Virus record (IMG/VR): IMGVR_UViG_3300032893_003189
Span: 1 to 46,014 of that record
Length of the DNA: 46,014 nucleotides
Direction: 5' to 3' (one strand)
Origin: a virus
Shown here: piece by piece, positions 7,063-13,906 of the stretch
How the letters are laid out: the number at the start of each line of letters is the position of its first letter
Numbering within the stretch: position 1 is the stretch's first letter
Notes under the pieces: model-generated
The model's input: only the letters and a program-made list of their open reading frames with translations
Databases searched by the model: none
Told to the model about the DNA's origin: nothing
Made by a program: the position numbers and the translations under genes

Positions 7063-9447
7063 ATGCGATTAGCGGACGTGGCGGCGCGGGTGACGGGGGT
7101 TACGTGGTCTGGCGATTCACAATTTACGGCGCGATGCCCGGCGCACGCCGATGAATCGCCAAGCCTGAGCGTCGGCGTCGGCGAGCGCGGCGCGATTCTC
7201 ATCAACTGCTTTGCGGGTTGTGATCCGACCGCGATTGCGTCCGCGATGGGTCTGAAGATGGCAGACCTCATGCCGCCCAAGTTATCGCTCGCGTCTGGCG
7301 GGTGCGGCGGTGCGCCGTCCTATCTCAAGCTCTGGAAAGAATCCATCCCAGCGATCGGGACGCTGGCGGAATCCTATTTACGGGCGCGCGGCCTGACGTT
7401 GCCGATTCCGCCGTCGCTTCATTTCCTGCCCGATGCCCTCTATCATGAAGGCGAACAGCGCGAGCGGTTGCCCATGATGATCGCGCCGATCCAGATCGAC
7501 CGGACGATTATCGGCGTCCATCGGACCTACTTGGCGGCGGACGGCCTCGGTAAAGCCAGTGTCGCGAAGCCCAAGAAGATGCTGGGCGGCGCAAAGGGTG
7601 GCGCCGTGCGTCTTGGCCCGCACGCGGAGCGCATCGGCATCGCGGAAGGCATCGAAACGGCGCTGGCCGCAATGCAAGGCGACTTAATCCCGGTTTGGGC
7701 GGCGCTCTCTACTGTCGGCATGAAAGAAGTCATCATCCCCGCCGACACAAAAGAGGTTGTCATCTATGCGGACGCGGATGAACCGGGCCTGTTGGCGGCG
7801 CGGGCGCTCGCGCAGCGGCTAATCCTGAGCAATATCCGCGTCGGCATCAAGCGGCCAGCCGCAGGCAAGGATTTCAATGACCTCTTGAGCGAAGGCGGCG
7901 ATTCTGCGATTCGCGACATCCCTATCGAATGGCAAGACCCGGCGGTGGACAAATCGCTGCCAATTATTGACGCTGAAAACGGCGACCTTTGGTCAACGCT
8001 CAATGCGATAGCGGACGCCATCAAGAAGTGGAACGATCCCCCGCGGCTATTTGTGCAAGAAACGACCGGACGGCTGGTCAAGCTGGTCTGGCGGATGCCG
8101 AAAAAGGACGAACCGGACACAGGGCAAGCCGCCTATCTCTCATTGGACGAAGTGACGCTGGACGGCTACCGCAACATCATGGCGGCTGCGGCGCGCTGGG
8201 TGAAATACCGTAAAAGCGGCGCCGAACCGTGTTACCCGCGATCGGATACGATTCATTCCGCTTACGACCACGCCAAAGAGGGGCGCTTTCTGCCGCCATT
8301 GCGCGCCGTCGTTTACGCGCCGGCGTGCGCGCCGAGCGGCCGATTCCTGAAAGCTGGTTACGATGCCGAAACGCGCCTGTGGTACTCCCCAGACGACGGC
8401 GACCCATCCGACGACGAGATAGACGACGAGGACCCCGAAGCCCTCCAAGCGGCGATTTCATGGTTTGAAGAGGCCGTTTGTGATTTCCTTTTCGAGTCTC
8501 CAGGCGACAAGGCGCACGCGCTTTCGCTCTTCCTACTGCCATTTGTGCGCGAGCTAATCGACGGTCCCATCCCTCTCTACAATATCGAGGCTCCAATCGC
8601 GGGGACCGGCAAAGGGTTGCTTTCGCGCGTCCTTTTGCGGCCCTCCAATTCCTACCGGATGATTCCTGAGACGCGGCGCGAGGATGAGCAGGAGAAGCAA
8701 ATCACGGCGGCTTGCGCGAATGCATGGCCGGCGGCGGTGATCGATAATGTCTCAAACGTGGTCAACTCGCCGCTGCTGGCATCAATCGTGACCTCGAAAA
8801 ACCCCGAACTCCGTATGATGGGCGGCTACAAGATGATCAAGGTGATGCGCGTCCCGATTTTCATCATTACCGCAAACAATCCGACATTCAGCGAAGAAAA
8901 CGCGCGCCGGGTCGCGCGCATCCGCATCACGTCACCAATCGAGCAACCCGCCGACCGCGAGGGCTTCAAGCATCAGCATCTCGAATTGTGGACCGAGGAG
9001 AATCGCGCCGAACTTTGCCGCGCGGCGGTTACCATCGTCGCCCATTGGCTCAAGAATGGCCGCCCAGGCGTCCCGGCGAAGCCTTGGGGCAGCTTTGAGC
9101 GGTGGGCGGACGTGATGGGCAGCCTTGCGGCGTTCGCGGGCTTTACGGGCTTCGGGACGGCCAGGATCGAGAAGGAAGCGGTCGATTCCTCTGAATCGCG
9201 ATGGCGCGAGCTAATCGAGAAGTGGGCCGAACTCTACGGCACCCAGCCCGTCACGGCGGCATCGATCGTGACTGCGGCGGAAGCAATCGACGGCTTCTTC
9301 TCGGAGCGCGAAAAATTATCGAAAGCGCGCGTAATTGGGAATGGACTGCGGGCGCGCCGTGACCGGATTTTCGGGTTATACAAAATCAAACTCGGCGCGA
9401 CAGTCCAAGGTCAAAGACGATGGGAATTAGCGCAATTTGGGAATTAG
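7063..9447 (+). CDS. bifunctional primase-helicase, 794 aa
   Basis: The N-terminus has a zinc-binding site CPAH at 25-28 and C-x3-C at 49-53 in the CHC2-like arrangement PAHADESPSLSV. A Toprim domain follows (GIAEGIETALAAMQ near residue 190, VVIYADADEPGLLAARALAQRL near 230), with the conserved Glu and DxD. The C-terminal half is an ATPase: Walker A in EAPIAGTGKGLLS near residue 510, an acidic pair in AAVIDNVSN, and sensor-like PIFIITANNPTF. This layout fits phage and plasmid primase-helicases that prime and unwind at an origin. The gene ends directly at the repeat array proposed as the origin. An acidic stretch (DDGDPSDDEIDDEDPE) separates the halves. Confidence 0.8.
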   Translation: MRLADVAARVTGVTWSGDSQFTARCPAHADESPSLSVGVGERGAILINCFAGCDPTAIASAMGLKMADLMPPKLSLASGGCGGAPSYLKLWKESIPAIGTLAESYLRARGLTLPIPPSLHFLPDALYHEGEQRERLPMMIAPIQIDRTIIGVHRTYLAADGLGKASVAKPKKMLGGAKGGAVRLGPHAERIGIAEGIETALAAMQGDLIPVWAALSTVGMKEVIIPADTKEVVIYADADEPGLLAARALAQRLILSNIRVGIKRPAAGKDFNDLLSEGGDSAIRDIPIEWQDPAVDKSLPIIDAENGDLWSTLNAIADAIKKWNDPPRLFVQETTGRLVKLVWRMPKKDEPDTGQAAYLSLDEVTLDGYRNIMAAAARWVKYRKSGAEPCYPRSDTIHSAYDHAKEGRFLPPLRAVVYAPACAPSGRFLKAGYDAETRLWYSPDDGDPSDDEIDDEDPEALQAAISWFEEAVCDFLFESPGDKAHALSLFLLPFVRELIDGPIPLYNIEAPIAGTGKGLLSRVLLRPSNSYRMIPETRREDEQEKQITAACANAWPAAVIDNVSNVVNSPLLASIVTSKNPELRMMGGYKMIKVMRVPIFIITANNPTFSEENARRVARIRITSPIEQPADREGFKHQHLELWTEENRAELCRAAVTIVAHWLKNGRPGVPAKPWGSFERWADVMGSLAAFAGFTGFGTARIEKEAVDSSESRWRELIEKWAELYGTQPVTAASIVTAAEAIDGFFSEREKLSKARVIGNGLRARRDRIFGLYKIKLGATVQGQRRWELAQFGN

Positions 9448-9631
9448 TTAATTTAAGAGCCACCCAGAGCCACCTTTTTGGCTGTTTTGGGTGGCTGTGG
9501 TGGCTGTGGGTGGCTGTATCTTATACTCCCTTTTATTATTTTTTTTATAGAAGGACAAGTAGGGAGAGCCACCTAGAGGCACCACAGCCACCCAAATCCA
9601 CTTGGGGTTTAGAGCCACCCAGAGCCACCCT
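9448..9631. repeat. AGCCACC direct/inverted repeat array with AT-rich core (candidate origin)
   Basis: AGCCACC occurs on the plus strand at 9458, 9468, 9567, 9586, 9613 and 9623, and in inverted form GGTGGCT at 9490, 9499 and 9509. A 19-bp unit AGAGCCACCCAGAGCCACC is perfectly repeated at 9456-9474 and 9611-9629. Between the inverted group and the right-hand group is an AT-rich tract (about 9517-9552, including eight Ts in a row). The array lies between the convergent primase-helicase and integrase genes and holds no ORF. Iteron-like repeats next to an AT-rich tract suggest a replication origin; an integrase arm-site region or bidirectional terminator are alternatives. Confidence 0.6.
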
Positions 9632-10588
9632 TCATAGCGCTCCTTTGAGCGGGTGGTTCTCGAACGCATCCACGGCCCGGACGTAGGAGTCCAGGCTTTG
9701 CGTTGACCGATGCCGGGATAGCTGCCGGAGTTGCCACTGATTGGCTCCAAGGCGGGCGCCGGTCGTCAATGCGCCAGAGCGGAGCGAATGGCCGGCCAGA
9801 TTGTCCGCATCGATCCCGCACTCTGCGGCGCGGGCCTTCACGATTGCGGCGACGCTGCCAGCCGCCAGCGGCTCCGCCAGCCTGCCACCCTTGCGGATGC
9901 GCCGGAAAATCGGTCCTGATGGCCCTGGCAAATGGGAAAGCCATGCTTTGAGGGCTTCCAGCGGGCAAGTTTCCCCTATGCCGGGCCTAACCGCTACGGT
10001 CTGCCCCTGACCGCCTTGATCCGTCTTTGAGCGGCGGATCGTGATTGTCAGGCCGTCGGTGCCGAATTCCAGATCATTGACTTTTAAGTCAACCAGTTCC
10101 GAGCGGCGTAAAGCGGCCGCAAAGCCCAGCAGAATAAGCGCCTTGTCCCGAATGGCGGTTAATCCCGGCTCTTTGCTCAAATGCCGCGCGATCGTCCTGA
10201 TTTGCTCGGCGACCAGTGCGTCTTTGGGATGCGCGGCGCTGCCCTTGGCATTGCGAATGCCAGTTAGCTGCCCCCGCACAATTTCAGCCGAAGTAGGGTC
10301 ATTGAGGTTGTATGCGCGATGAACCGCCCGAATTGCCGCAAGACGCCGCTTGAGAGTAGAGGCGGAAACTCCGCGATCGGCTTGGTCTGCAAGAAACCCC
10401 GCCAGAATGCGCGGTTCAGCCGGGAAAGCCCGGATGTTTCGCGTTGAACACCATTCCGCAAAGATGGCAATATCGCTGACATAAGCGCGCAGGGTATTGC
10501 GAGCGTGCCGGTTGGTTGCGTATTTGCGCGCGGATTCTTCGACTTGCGTGGGAAGATAATCGGGGGAAATTTCAACCAGTTCATTCAT
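9632..10588 (-). CDS. int: tyrosine recombinase / integrase, 318 aa
   Basis: Site-specific recombinase expected to integrate and excise the phage or resolve its multimers. The N-terminal SAM-like core-binding domain covers residues 1-105 (HARNTLRAYVSDIAIFAEWC). The catalytic domain shows Arg in FAAALRRSELVDL near 162, a Lys-bearing hairpin RRSKTDQGG near 186, the box H-S-L-R-S-G near 267-272, a second His in LSRHRSTQSLDSY, and the nucleophile Tyr in LDSYVRAV near 303. All six catalytic positions are present. The ATG at 10588 has a GGAGGG site 7 nt upstream. It overlaps the next gene by 4 nt. No obvious attP is seen beside it. Confidence 0.85.
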   Translation of the reverse strand: MNELVEISPDYLPTQVEESARKYATNRHARNTLRAYVSDIAIFAEWCSTRNIRAFPAEPRILAGFLADQADRGVSASTLKRRLAAIRAVHRAYNLNDPTSAEIVRGQLTGIRNAKGSAAHPKDALVAEQIRTIARHLSKEPGLTAIRDKALILLGFAAALRRSELVDLKVNDLEFGTDGLTITIRRSKTDQGGQGQTVAVRPGIGETCPLEALKAWLSHLPGPSGPIFRRIRKGGRLAEPLAAGSVAAIVKARAAECGIDADNLAGHSLRSGALTTGARLGANQWQLRQLSRHRSTQSLDSYVRAVDAFENHPLKGAL

Positions 10589-10839
10589 CGGACGCCCTCC
10601 AATGCCGCCCTCAGAGTCGCGTAATCATGTACGCGCGTAATCACGGTTGAATGGAGACTTGATCCGCGGTGAAGGACCGGAATTCGGACATCCAGGGCCG
10701 TGCCGGATGGCGCGATCTCCGCCGTGGCTCCGTGGTCCGCGCAAATAGCCATCATGGCGCGGAGTTCCTGTTTTGTCTTTGCAGCGTATGGGCTGCCGGC
10801 AGTCTCATCGGTTGAGAAAGAGAATTTGCGACTTGTCAT
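10585..10839 (-). CDS. hypothetical protein, 84 aa
   Basis: Small soluble protein co-transcribed with the integrase through a 4-nt overlap. The GGGGAGGTGACAAA leader gives a clear ribosome-binding site before the ATG at 10839. The middle reads as alternating strands and helices (KTKQELRAMMAICADHGATAEIAPSGTALDVRIP). The position just upstream of int would suit an excisionase-type factor, but no helix-turn-helix is evident, so the function stays open. Confidence 0.6.
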   Translation of the reverse strand: MTSRKFSFSTDETAGSPYAAKTKQELRAMMAICADHGATAEIAPSGTALDVRIPVLHRGSSLHSTVITRVHDYATLRAALEGVR

Positions 10840-11564
10840 TTTGTCACCTCCCCGAAAATACCGCCGAATATCGAGTTAAAATGGTCGCGTTGCCATTTGA
10901 TTTCCGCAGCAGCCCCCGCAGCAGCCCACGCAGCAGCCCGCGCAGCCCCCGCAGCAGCCCACGCAGCATTCCCCGCAGCCCCCGCAGCATCCCACGCAGC
11001 AGCCCGCGCAGCATTCCCCGCAGCATCCCACGCAGCAGCCCGCGCAGCATTCCCCGCAGCAGCCCGCGCAGCAGCCCACGCAGCAGCCCCCGCAGCCCAC
11101 GCAGCATCTTGCGCAGCATCCCACGCAGCAGCCCCTATTTTCCCATTGGCGAAATCACGGGCAGCTTGGATTGCTTCGCGGGGTCGCTTGTCGTTTGGAT
11201 AGTCGCGCTCGAATATATACAGCGCGCGCTCCGCGCAATCGGCGGCGAATAGACGTAACTCGCGGTCAATGTTGACTGCTGCGATTAGCTTGCGACTGAC
11301 TGCAACGCCCTTGCGCTGGTTTTCGTCACCATCTTCCGCCACCACGTCGATCACTTCCACTTTGCAGGCCAGCGGTCCAGGCGCGTAAGGCAGCGCATCC
11401 CACAGCGTCGGCGAAAAGTGGTAGCCGTATTTGCAGAGCGCAATCTTTGAGCGATCGGCAATGGTGCGTGTCTCGCCGATCTTCCAAGGTTTCTCATCAC
11501 CACTGCCCGCGCTAAAATCTTCACGCAGGAAGTGGTAGCCGATTATTGGTTTCTGTTTGCTCAT
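10836..11564 (-). CDS. Ala/Trp-repeat protein with DUF7666-like N-terminus, 242 aa
   Basis: Residues 1-140 form a compact domain (IIGYHFLREDF, KIALCKYGYHFSPTLWDAL, ACKVEVIDVV) that resembles phage proteins annotated from memory as DUF7666. Residues 144-220 are a low-complexity helix-forming repeat built from AAWAAA, ARAAAG, GNAARA and WDAAG units, almost wholly Ala with regularly spaced Trp, Arg and Asp. The C-terminus (KWQRDHFNSIFGGIFGEVTK) is again ordinary. The DNA of the repeat (10905-11135) is a tandem GCAGCCC-type repeat open in several frames. Function unknown. The start at 11564 is chosen because its ATG overlaps the upstream stop codon. Confidence 0.65.
   Translation of the reverse strand: MSKQKPIIGYHFLREDFSAGSGDEKPWKIGETRTIADRSKIALCKYGYHFSPTLWDALPYAPGPLACKVEVIDVVAEDGDENQRKGVAVSRKLIAAVNIDRELRLFAADCAERALYIFERDYPNDKRPREAIQAARDFANGKIGAAAWDAAQDAAWAAGAAAWAAARAAAGNAARAAAWDAAGNAARAAAWDAAGAAGNAAWAAAGAARAAAWAAAGAAAEIKWQRDHFNSIFGGIFGEVTK
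10905..11135. repeat. degenerate tandem repeat coding for the Ala/Trp region
   Basis: About 230 bp built of variants of GCAGCAGCCC(A/C/G)CGCAGC and GCAGCATTCCCC on the plus strand. The periodicity is a mix of 12-, 15- and 21-bp units, all multiples of three, so copy-number changes keep the reading frame of the minus-strand gene. It is likely to be length-variable between relatives. Confidence 0.8.
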
Positions 11565-11791
11565 AGCTGACCGCCTCTCAATCGGTCGTGCCGCGCTGCC
11601 CGCTGGTAAATCCTGCAAGGGCAATCGTCGCATACGTCGCCATCGTGATAATGCCCGCACCGACAAGCTGGCTTACAAATCGGGCAGACCGCCAGAATGT
11701 TGGCCGCGTAATGGTTGCCACAATCGGGGCATCGGCGGTAAACGATTTGCGCGTCGATTTCGTCTTGCTCTGTGAAGTCTGAAATGTGCAT
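11561..11791 (-). CDS. cysteine-rich zinc-ribbon protein, 76 aa
   Basis: From the Met at 11791 the protein holds CPDC, CPIC, CRC and CDDCPC cysteine clusters, enough for two zinc sites, in a rubredoxin/treble-clef style arrangement. The C-terminus is basic. A GTG start at 11869 would add 26 residues and overlap the upstream gene by 25 nt; the ATG at 11791 with GAGAGGGG upstream is preferred, but the longer form is possible. The downstream end overlaps the Ala/Trp-repeat gene by 4 nt. Binding partner unknown. Confidence 0.6.
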   Translation of the reverse strand: MHISDFTEQDEIDAQIVYRRCPDCGNHYAANILAVCPICKPACRCGHYHDGDVCDDCPCRIYQRAARHDRLRGGQL

Positions 11792-11844
11792 AAACTTCGC
11801 CCCTCTCAATGGGCGTGCCGGGTATTCCGGCGGGGTTGCGGACG

Positions 11845-12246
11845 TTAAATATTCGCGTAAGGATCGCACCTGATATCCGACAATCGCTCATACAAGTCAT
11901 CTGTCATGGCGTCTCGAACCGCATCGCCCGATTGCGTCCAATCGACCATTTCTGCGATGCGAAGCACAGCGACCTTAGCGTCAATCAAGAACTTAAACGC
12001 CGCTTCTATGCTCCTGCCGCTCGCGATATGGATGATTCGCCACGAACCGCTGATTCCGCCGTACGGGCGATGGATGGCTAGTCCCTTGAGGCAGTAGGCT
12101 TCGATGACGTCCGGGTCGCGGCTATCGTGATCCGCCTTGTGTGCAACTGCCAACTTGATCGGTGCCTTCACGAAAGGCGCTTGCTTGGCCTTTGATTTCC
12201 AGCCATCGATCCGCGCGCGTTCCGATTCCCATGCTGTCATTTCCAT
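11845..12246 (-). CDS. hypothetical protein, 133 aa
   Basis: Soluble protein of the leftward accessory operon. The ATG at 12246 (MEMTAWESERARIDGW) is chosen because AAGGGGG lies at proper distance upstream; an in-frame ATG at 12255 abuts that site too closely. A middle segment, GLAIHRPYGGISGSWRIIHIASGRSIEAAF, looks like a compact alpha/beta fold, and the C-terminus is helical and acidic. No family is recognised. Confidence 0.6.
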   Translation of the reverse strand: MEMTAWESERARIDGWKSKAKQAPFVKAPIKLAVAHKADHDSRDPDVIEAYCLKGLAIHRPYGGISGSWRIIHIASGRSIEAAFKFLIDAKVAVLRIAEMVDWTQSGDAVRDAMTDDLYERLSDIRCDPYANI

Positions 12247-12421
12247 TTGTCTCATCCCCCTTGGCTATAGCGCCAGCGCTAGGCCATCATCAAGGCTGTT
12301 TGGCGTGCGGCCCGTACCACTTCGATATAAGGCGCAGCTGAGGCTTGCAGCGTGCGAGACGCGGCGCGCCAAGTGGGATTGATGCTGTTTGCTGACCGTT
12401 GCCGTTTTCTCCTTGTGTCAG

Positions 12422-12577
12422 TTAGCGGACCAATTCCGGATCGGCCTGTTCGCCCTCGTGACGTGTCCCGAAGCAGGCAAACTCACCCTTGGCTTGGCAC
12501 TCCGTATGCGCGCAGCGAACATACCGGCCATCCAGTACCCATGCTTGATTCTCGTAGTCGTATCCGTTCAGTTCCAT
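12422..12577 (-). CDS. small CxxxC protein, 51 aa
   Basis: Short leftward ORF that begins MELNGYDYENQAWVLDGRYVRC and contains three Cys (RCAHTEC, ACFGTRHE), a possible single zinc site. AGGAGG stands 7 nt before the ATG at 12577; a second ATG at 12583 is too close to that site. It is the first gene downstream of the leftward promoter at 12698-12726. The stretch between this gene and the next one downstream (12247-12421) shows no convincing gene. Confidence 0.6.
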   Translation of the reverse strand: MELNGYDYENQAWVLDGRYVRCAHTECQAKGEFACFGTRHEGEQADPELVR

Positions 12578-12697
12578 TTCCATCCCTCCTAAGTAGTCTC
12601 GATTAGCGTTACCGAACTACGGATACAATGTAGCACAAGCCATGCCAGTTATCGCGACTAATAAATCCCTACGCTTTTCTTCCCCGGTTGCATCCGC

Positions 12698-12730
12698 AGT
12701 GTATCAAAACGGCTACATTGTGTCTTTTTT
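12698..12730 (-). promoter_or_regulatory. leftward promoter with 18-bp shared operator
   Basis: Read on the minus strand: AAGACA, a 17-nt spacer, then TACACT, each matching the consensus hexamers at four of six positions. The -35 and spacer include the 18-mer GACACAATGTAGCCGTTT (complement of 12707-12724), identical to the one in the rightward promoter at 13216-13233 and placed at the same register relative to both hexamers. A partial copy, ACAATGTAGC, is at 12625-12634 on the plus strand, within the expected leader of the leftward transcript. Confidence 0.55.
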
Positions 12731-12765
12731 GCGACACCTGATGACTCCGTAGGCGCCACTCGTGT

Positions 12766-13056
12766 ATGAATGAATCTATGAGATTCACCGCCAACACCGC
12801 CACTAAGAAGGGTACCGCCTTCTCCGCCTTCTGCGCGCGCGGCGGCCATGCCAGCGTCAGACTCGATAAACAAAGAGGTTGGCCCAAACTCAAGAAGGCC
12901 CGCCTATCCTCAAATATCACCACAATGAGAAGGGGCTTACGCACTACACTGATTCGCCTTAGCACTGTCTGCGCGAAACTCTCTGTCGATCCAGTGCTTA
13001 CGCTCGCCTATTTCCTTGAGCATGGCGAGCTTCCCCCCGTCGAGAAACCCAAGTAA
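12766..13056 (+). CDS. hypothetical basic protein, up to 96 aa (uncertain)
   Basis: This ORF has GC-rich third positions and a sensible C-terminus (SVDPVLTLAYFLEHGELPPVEKPK), with a strongly basic middle (RLDKQRGWPKLKKARLSS). No clear ribosome-binding site precedes either ATG (12766 or 12778). Lying between two promoters that share an operator, it could encode the cognate DNA-binding regulator, but no helix-turn-helix is convincing. Confidence 0.4.
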   Translation: MNESMRFTANTATKKGTAFSAFCARGGHASVRLDKQRGWPKLKKARLSSNITTMRRGLRTTLIRLSTVCAKLSVDPVLTLAYFLEHGELPPVEKPK

Positions 13057-13213
13057 TTACTGCTGATAATGGTGGTTATCGTGACTAGCTGGCACGTCCG
13101 GCCGCTCGCGTCGTGAGTTTCTGGAGGCCGGGGTGGGGGTAGCCCCAGGCGCTCGCGTGAAAATATGTATGATGCATTCCCACCAACCTGAAAAAATTTT
13201 GGTAGAAAACCCC

Positions 13214-13242
13214 TTGACACAATGTAGCCGTTTGTAGATAAT
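13214..13242 (+). promoter_or_regulatory. strong rightward sigma70-type promoter (candidate late promoter)
   Basis: TTGACA at 13214-13219 (perfect), a 17-nt spacer and GATAAT at 13237-13242 (five of six). Expected transcription start is about 13249-13250. The spacer carries the 18-bp element repeated at 12707-12724, so a repressor bound there would occlude RNA polymerase. The promoter reads into the tRNA-like leader and the gene at 13350, and no other obvious promoter is seen before the long overlapping late operon. Confidence 0.7.
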
Positions 13243-13248
13243 GGCGAT

Positions 13249-13312
13249 GGCGGAGGGTCGCAGGTTCAAATCCTGCCGGAGAAATCCGTAGCGCAGTCTG
13301 GGGGCGCGCCGC
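13249..13312 (+). ncRNA. circularly permuted tRNA-like leader RNA
   Basis: In order: 5' strand of an open stem GCGG (13250-13253); variable-like AGGGTC; T-stem GCAGG/CCTGC (13260-13264 with 13272-13276) with loop TTCAAAT; then directly CGGA-GAAA-TCCG (13277-13288), a 4-bp acceptor-like stem capped by a GNRA tetraloop; TA as positions 8-9; D-stem GCGC/GCGC (13291-13294 with 13304-13307) with loop AGTCTGGGG; one nt (position 26); then CCGC (13309-13312) pairing back to the first strand. Junction lengths equal those of a canonical tRNA except for a 6-nt variable region. The 3' end leads to AGGAGG and the ATG at 13350. Confidence 0.65.
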
Positions 13313-13349
13313 ATTTTCGTAGCATAATTGCAAAAGGAGGTACGGGGAG

Positions 13350-13613
13350 ATGGAGGGAGCGTTGGGAGAGAAGAGGGCGGAGGCGATGGCGGCGTTTCGG
13401 GCGTGGGCGCGGGAGTACGCGCCGGGATGTGAGATGATGCTGGTGGTGAGGAATGGAGAGGACGTGGTGTCAACATTTGCGCGGCTGGAGATTAAGGAGG
13501 GGGAGAGCCGCGCGGCATTACGGGGGAGGAAGTTGGAGTTATTGGAGCGCGGGGTGGACACGGTGATGAATCCTTCGCAATCGGAGTTCGAGCCGGAGGA
13601 GAGAGGGAATTGA
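13350..13613 (+). CDS. hypothetical protein, 87 aa
   Basis: First gene behind the strong promoter and the tRNA-like leader. AGGAGG at 13335-13340 lies 9 nt before the ATG. The protein is a soluble alpha/beta type (MLVVRNGEDVVSTFARLEIKEGESRAAL) with a charged helical C-terminus. Codon use is strongly G-biased, as in the next gene. Its position makes it a candidate early regulator of the late operon, or the target of control by the leader RNA. No family is recognised. Confidence 0.6.
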   Translation: MEGALGEKRAEAMAAFRAWAREYAPGCEMMLVVRNGEDVVSTFARLEIKEGESRAALRGRKLELLERGVDTVMNPSQSEFEPEERGN

Positions 13614-13615
13614 AG

Positions 13616-13906
13616 ATGGAACAGGAGACGAAGCAGTTTTGCCATATTCGGCTGAAGCCGGAGACGATGCGGGCGCTGGTGGCGCGGGCGGAGGCGACGG
13701 ACCACAAGGTGGGGGCGATGGCGCGGATTCTGATTGAGAAGGGATTGGCCGCCGCGCAATCTATTACGGACGCTCCGCAGAATGGTCACGGGAAGAAGCG
13801 GAGCAAGGGGACCGCGATGGTGGAGTACGCGCTGGTGATGGCGGTGGTGGCGGCGCCGCTGATTGCGCTGGTAGGGTGGCTGACGTATATGGCGGCGCAG
13901 CCGTGA
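13616..13906 (+). CDS. ribbon-helix-helix-like domain fused to Flp-pilin-like hydrophobic segment, 96 aa
   Basis: Residues 1-45 (EQETKQFCHIRLKPETMRALVARAEATDHKVGAMARILIEKGL) have the strand-helix-helix order of MetJ/Arc-type DNA-binding proteins. After a Gly/Lys linker comes KRSKGTAMVEYALVMAVVAAP and a continued hydrophobic helix. A Gly before a small residue, then the Glu five residues into the hydrophobic run, is the class III signal pattern of Flp/Tad pilins. Start: ATG 13616 is preferred to TTG 13610. A membrane-tethered DNA-binding protein is one reading; a chimeric gene remnant is another. Confidence 0.5.
   Translation: MEQETKQFCHIRLKPETMRALVARAEATDHKVGAMARILIEKGLAAAQSITDAPQNGHGKKRSKGTAMVEYALVMAVVAAPLIALVGWLTYMAAQP

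Larger units (their letters stand above)
12578..13349. other. control region between leftward accessory operon and late operon
   Basis: This 770-bp stretch holds the leftward promoter, one uncertain ORF (12766-13056), a less GC-rich segment (13057-13213) with no gene I can support, and the rightward promoter with its tRNA-like leader. Antisense ORFs here (12669-12965, and the starts of 13057-13476 and 13085-13963) are rejected as shadows. Confidence 0.6.

Noticed and set aside
9448-9631. CRISPR array
   Set aside because: The AGCCACC repeats are short, unevenly spaced and in both orientations, with no regular spacers and no cas genes in the window.
10773-11252. Plus-strand Ser/Pro/Arg-rich ORF and minus-strand Gly/Cys-rich ORFs in the same repeat
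   Set aside because: They arise because the tandem repeat is open in all frames. Only the minus frame of the Ala/Trp protein extends into normal, non-repetitive sequence on both sides and has a coupled start.
13249-13312. Two-piece tmRNA or ordinary functional tRNA gene at the permuted element
   Set aside because: The acceptor stem has only four pairs and is capped by a tetraloop, there is no CCA end, no anticodon loop and no tag-peptide frame. It is better described as a tRNA mimic.
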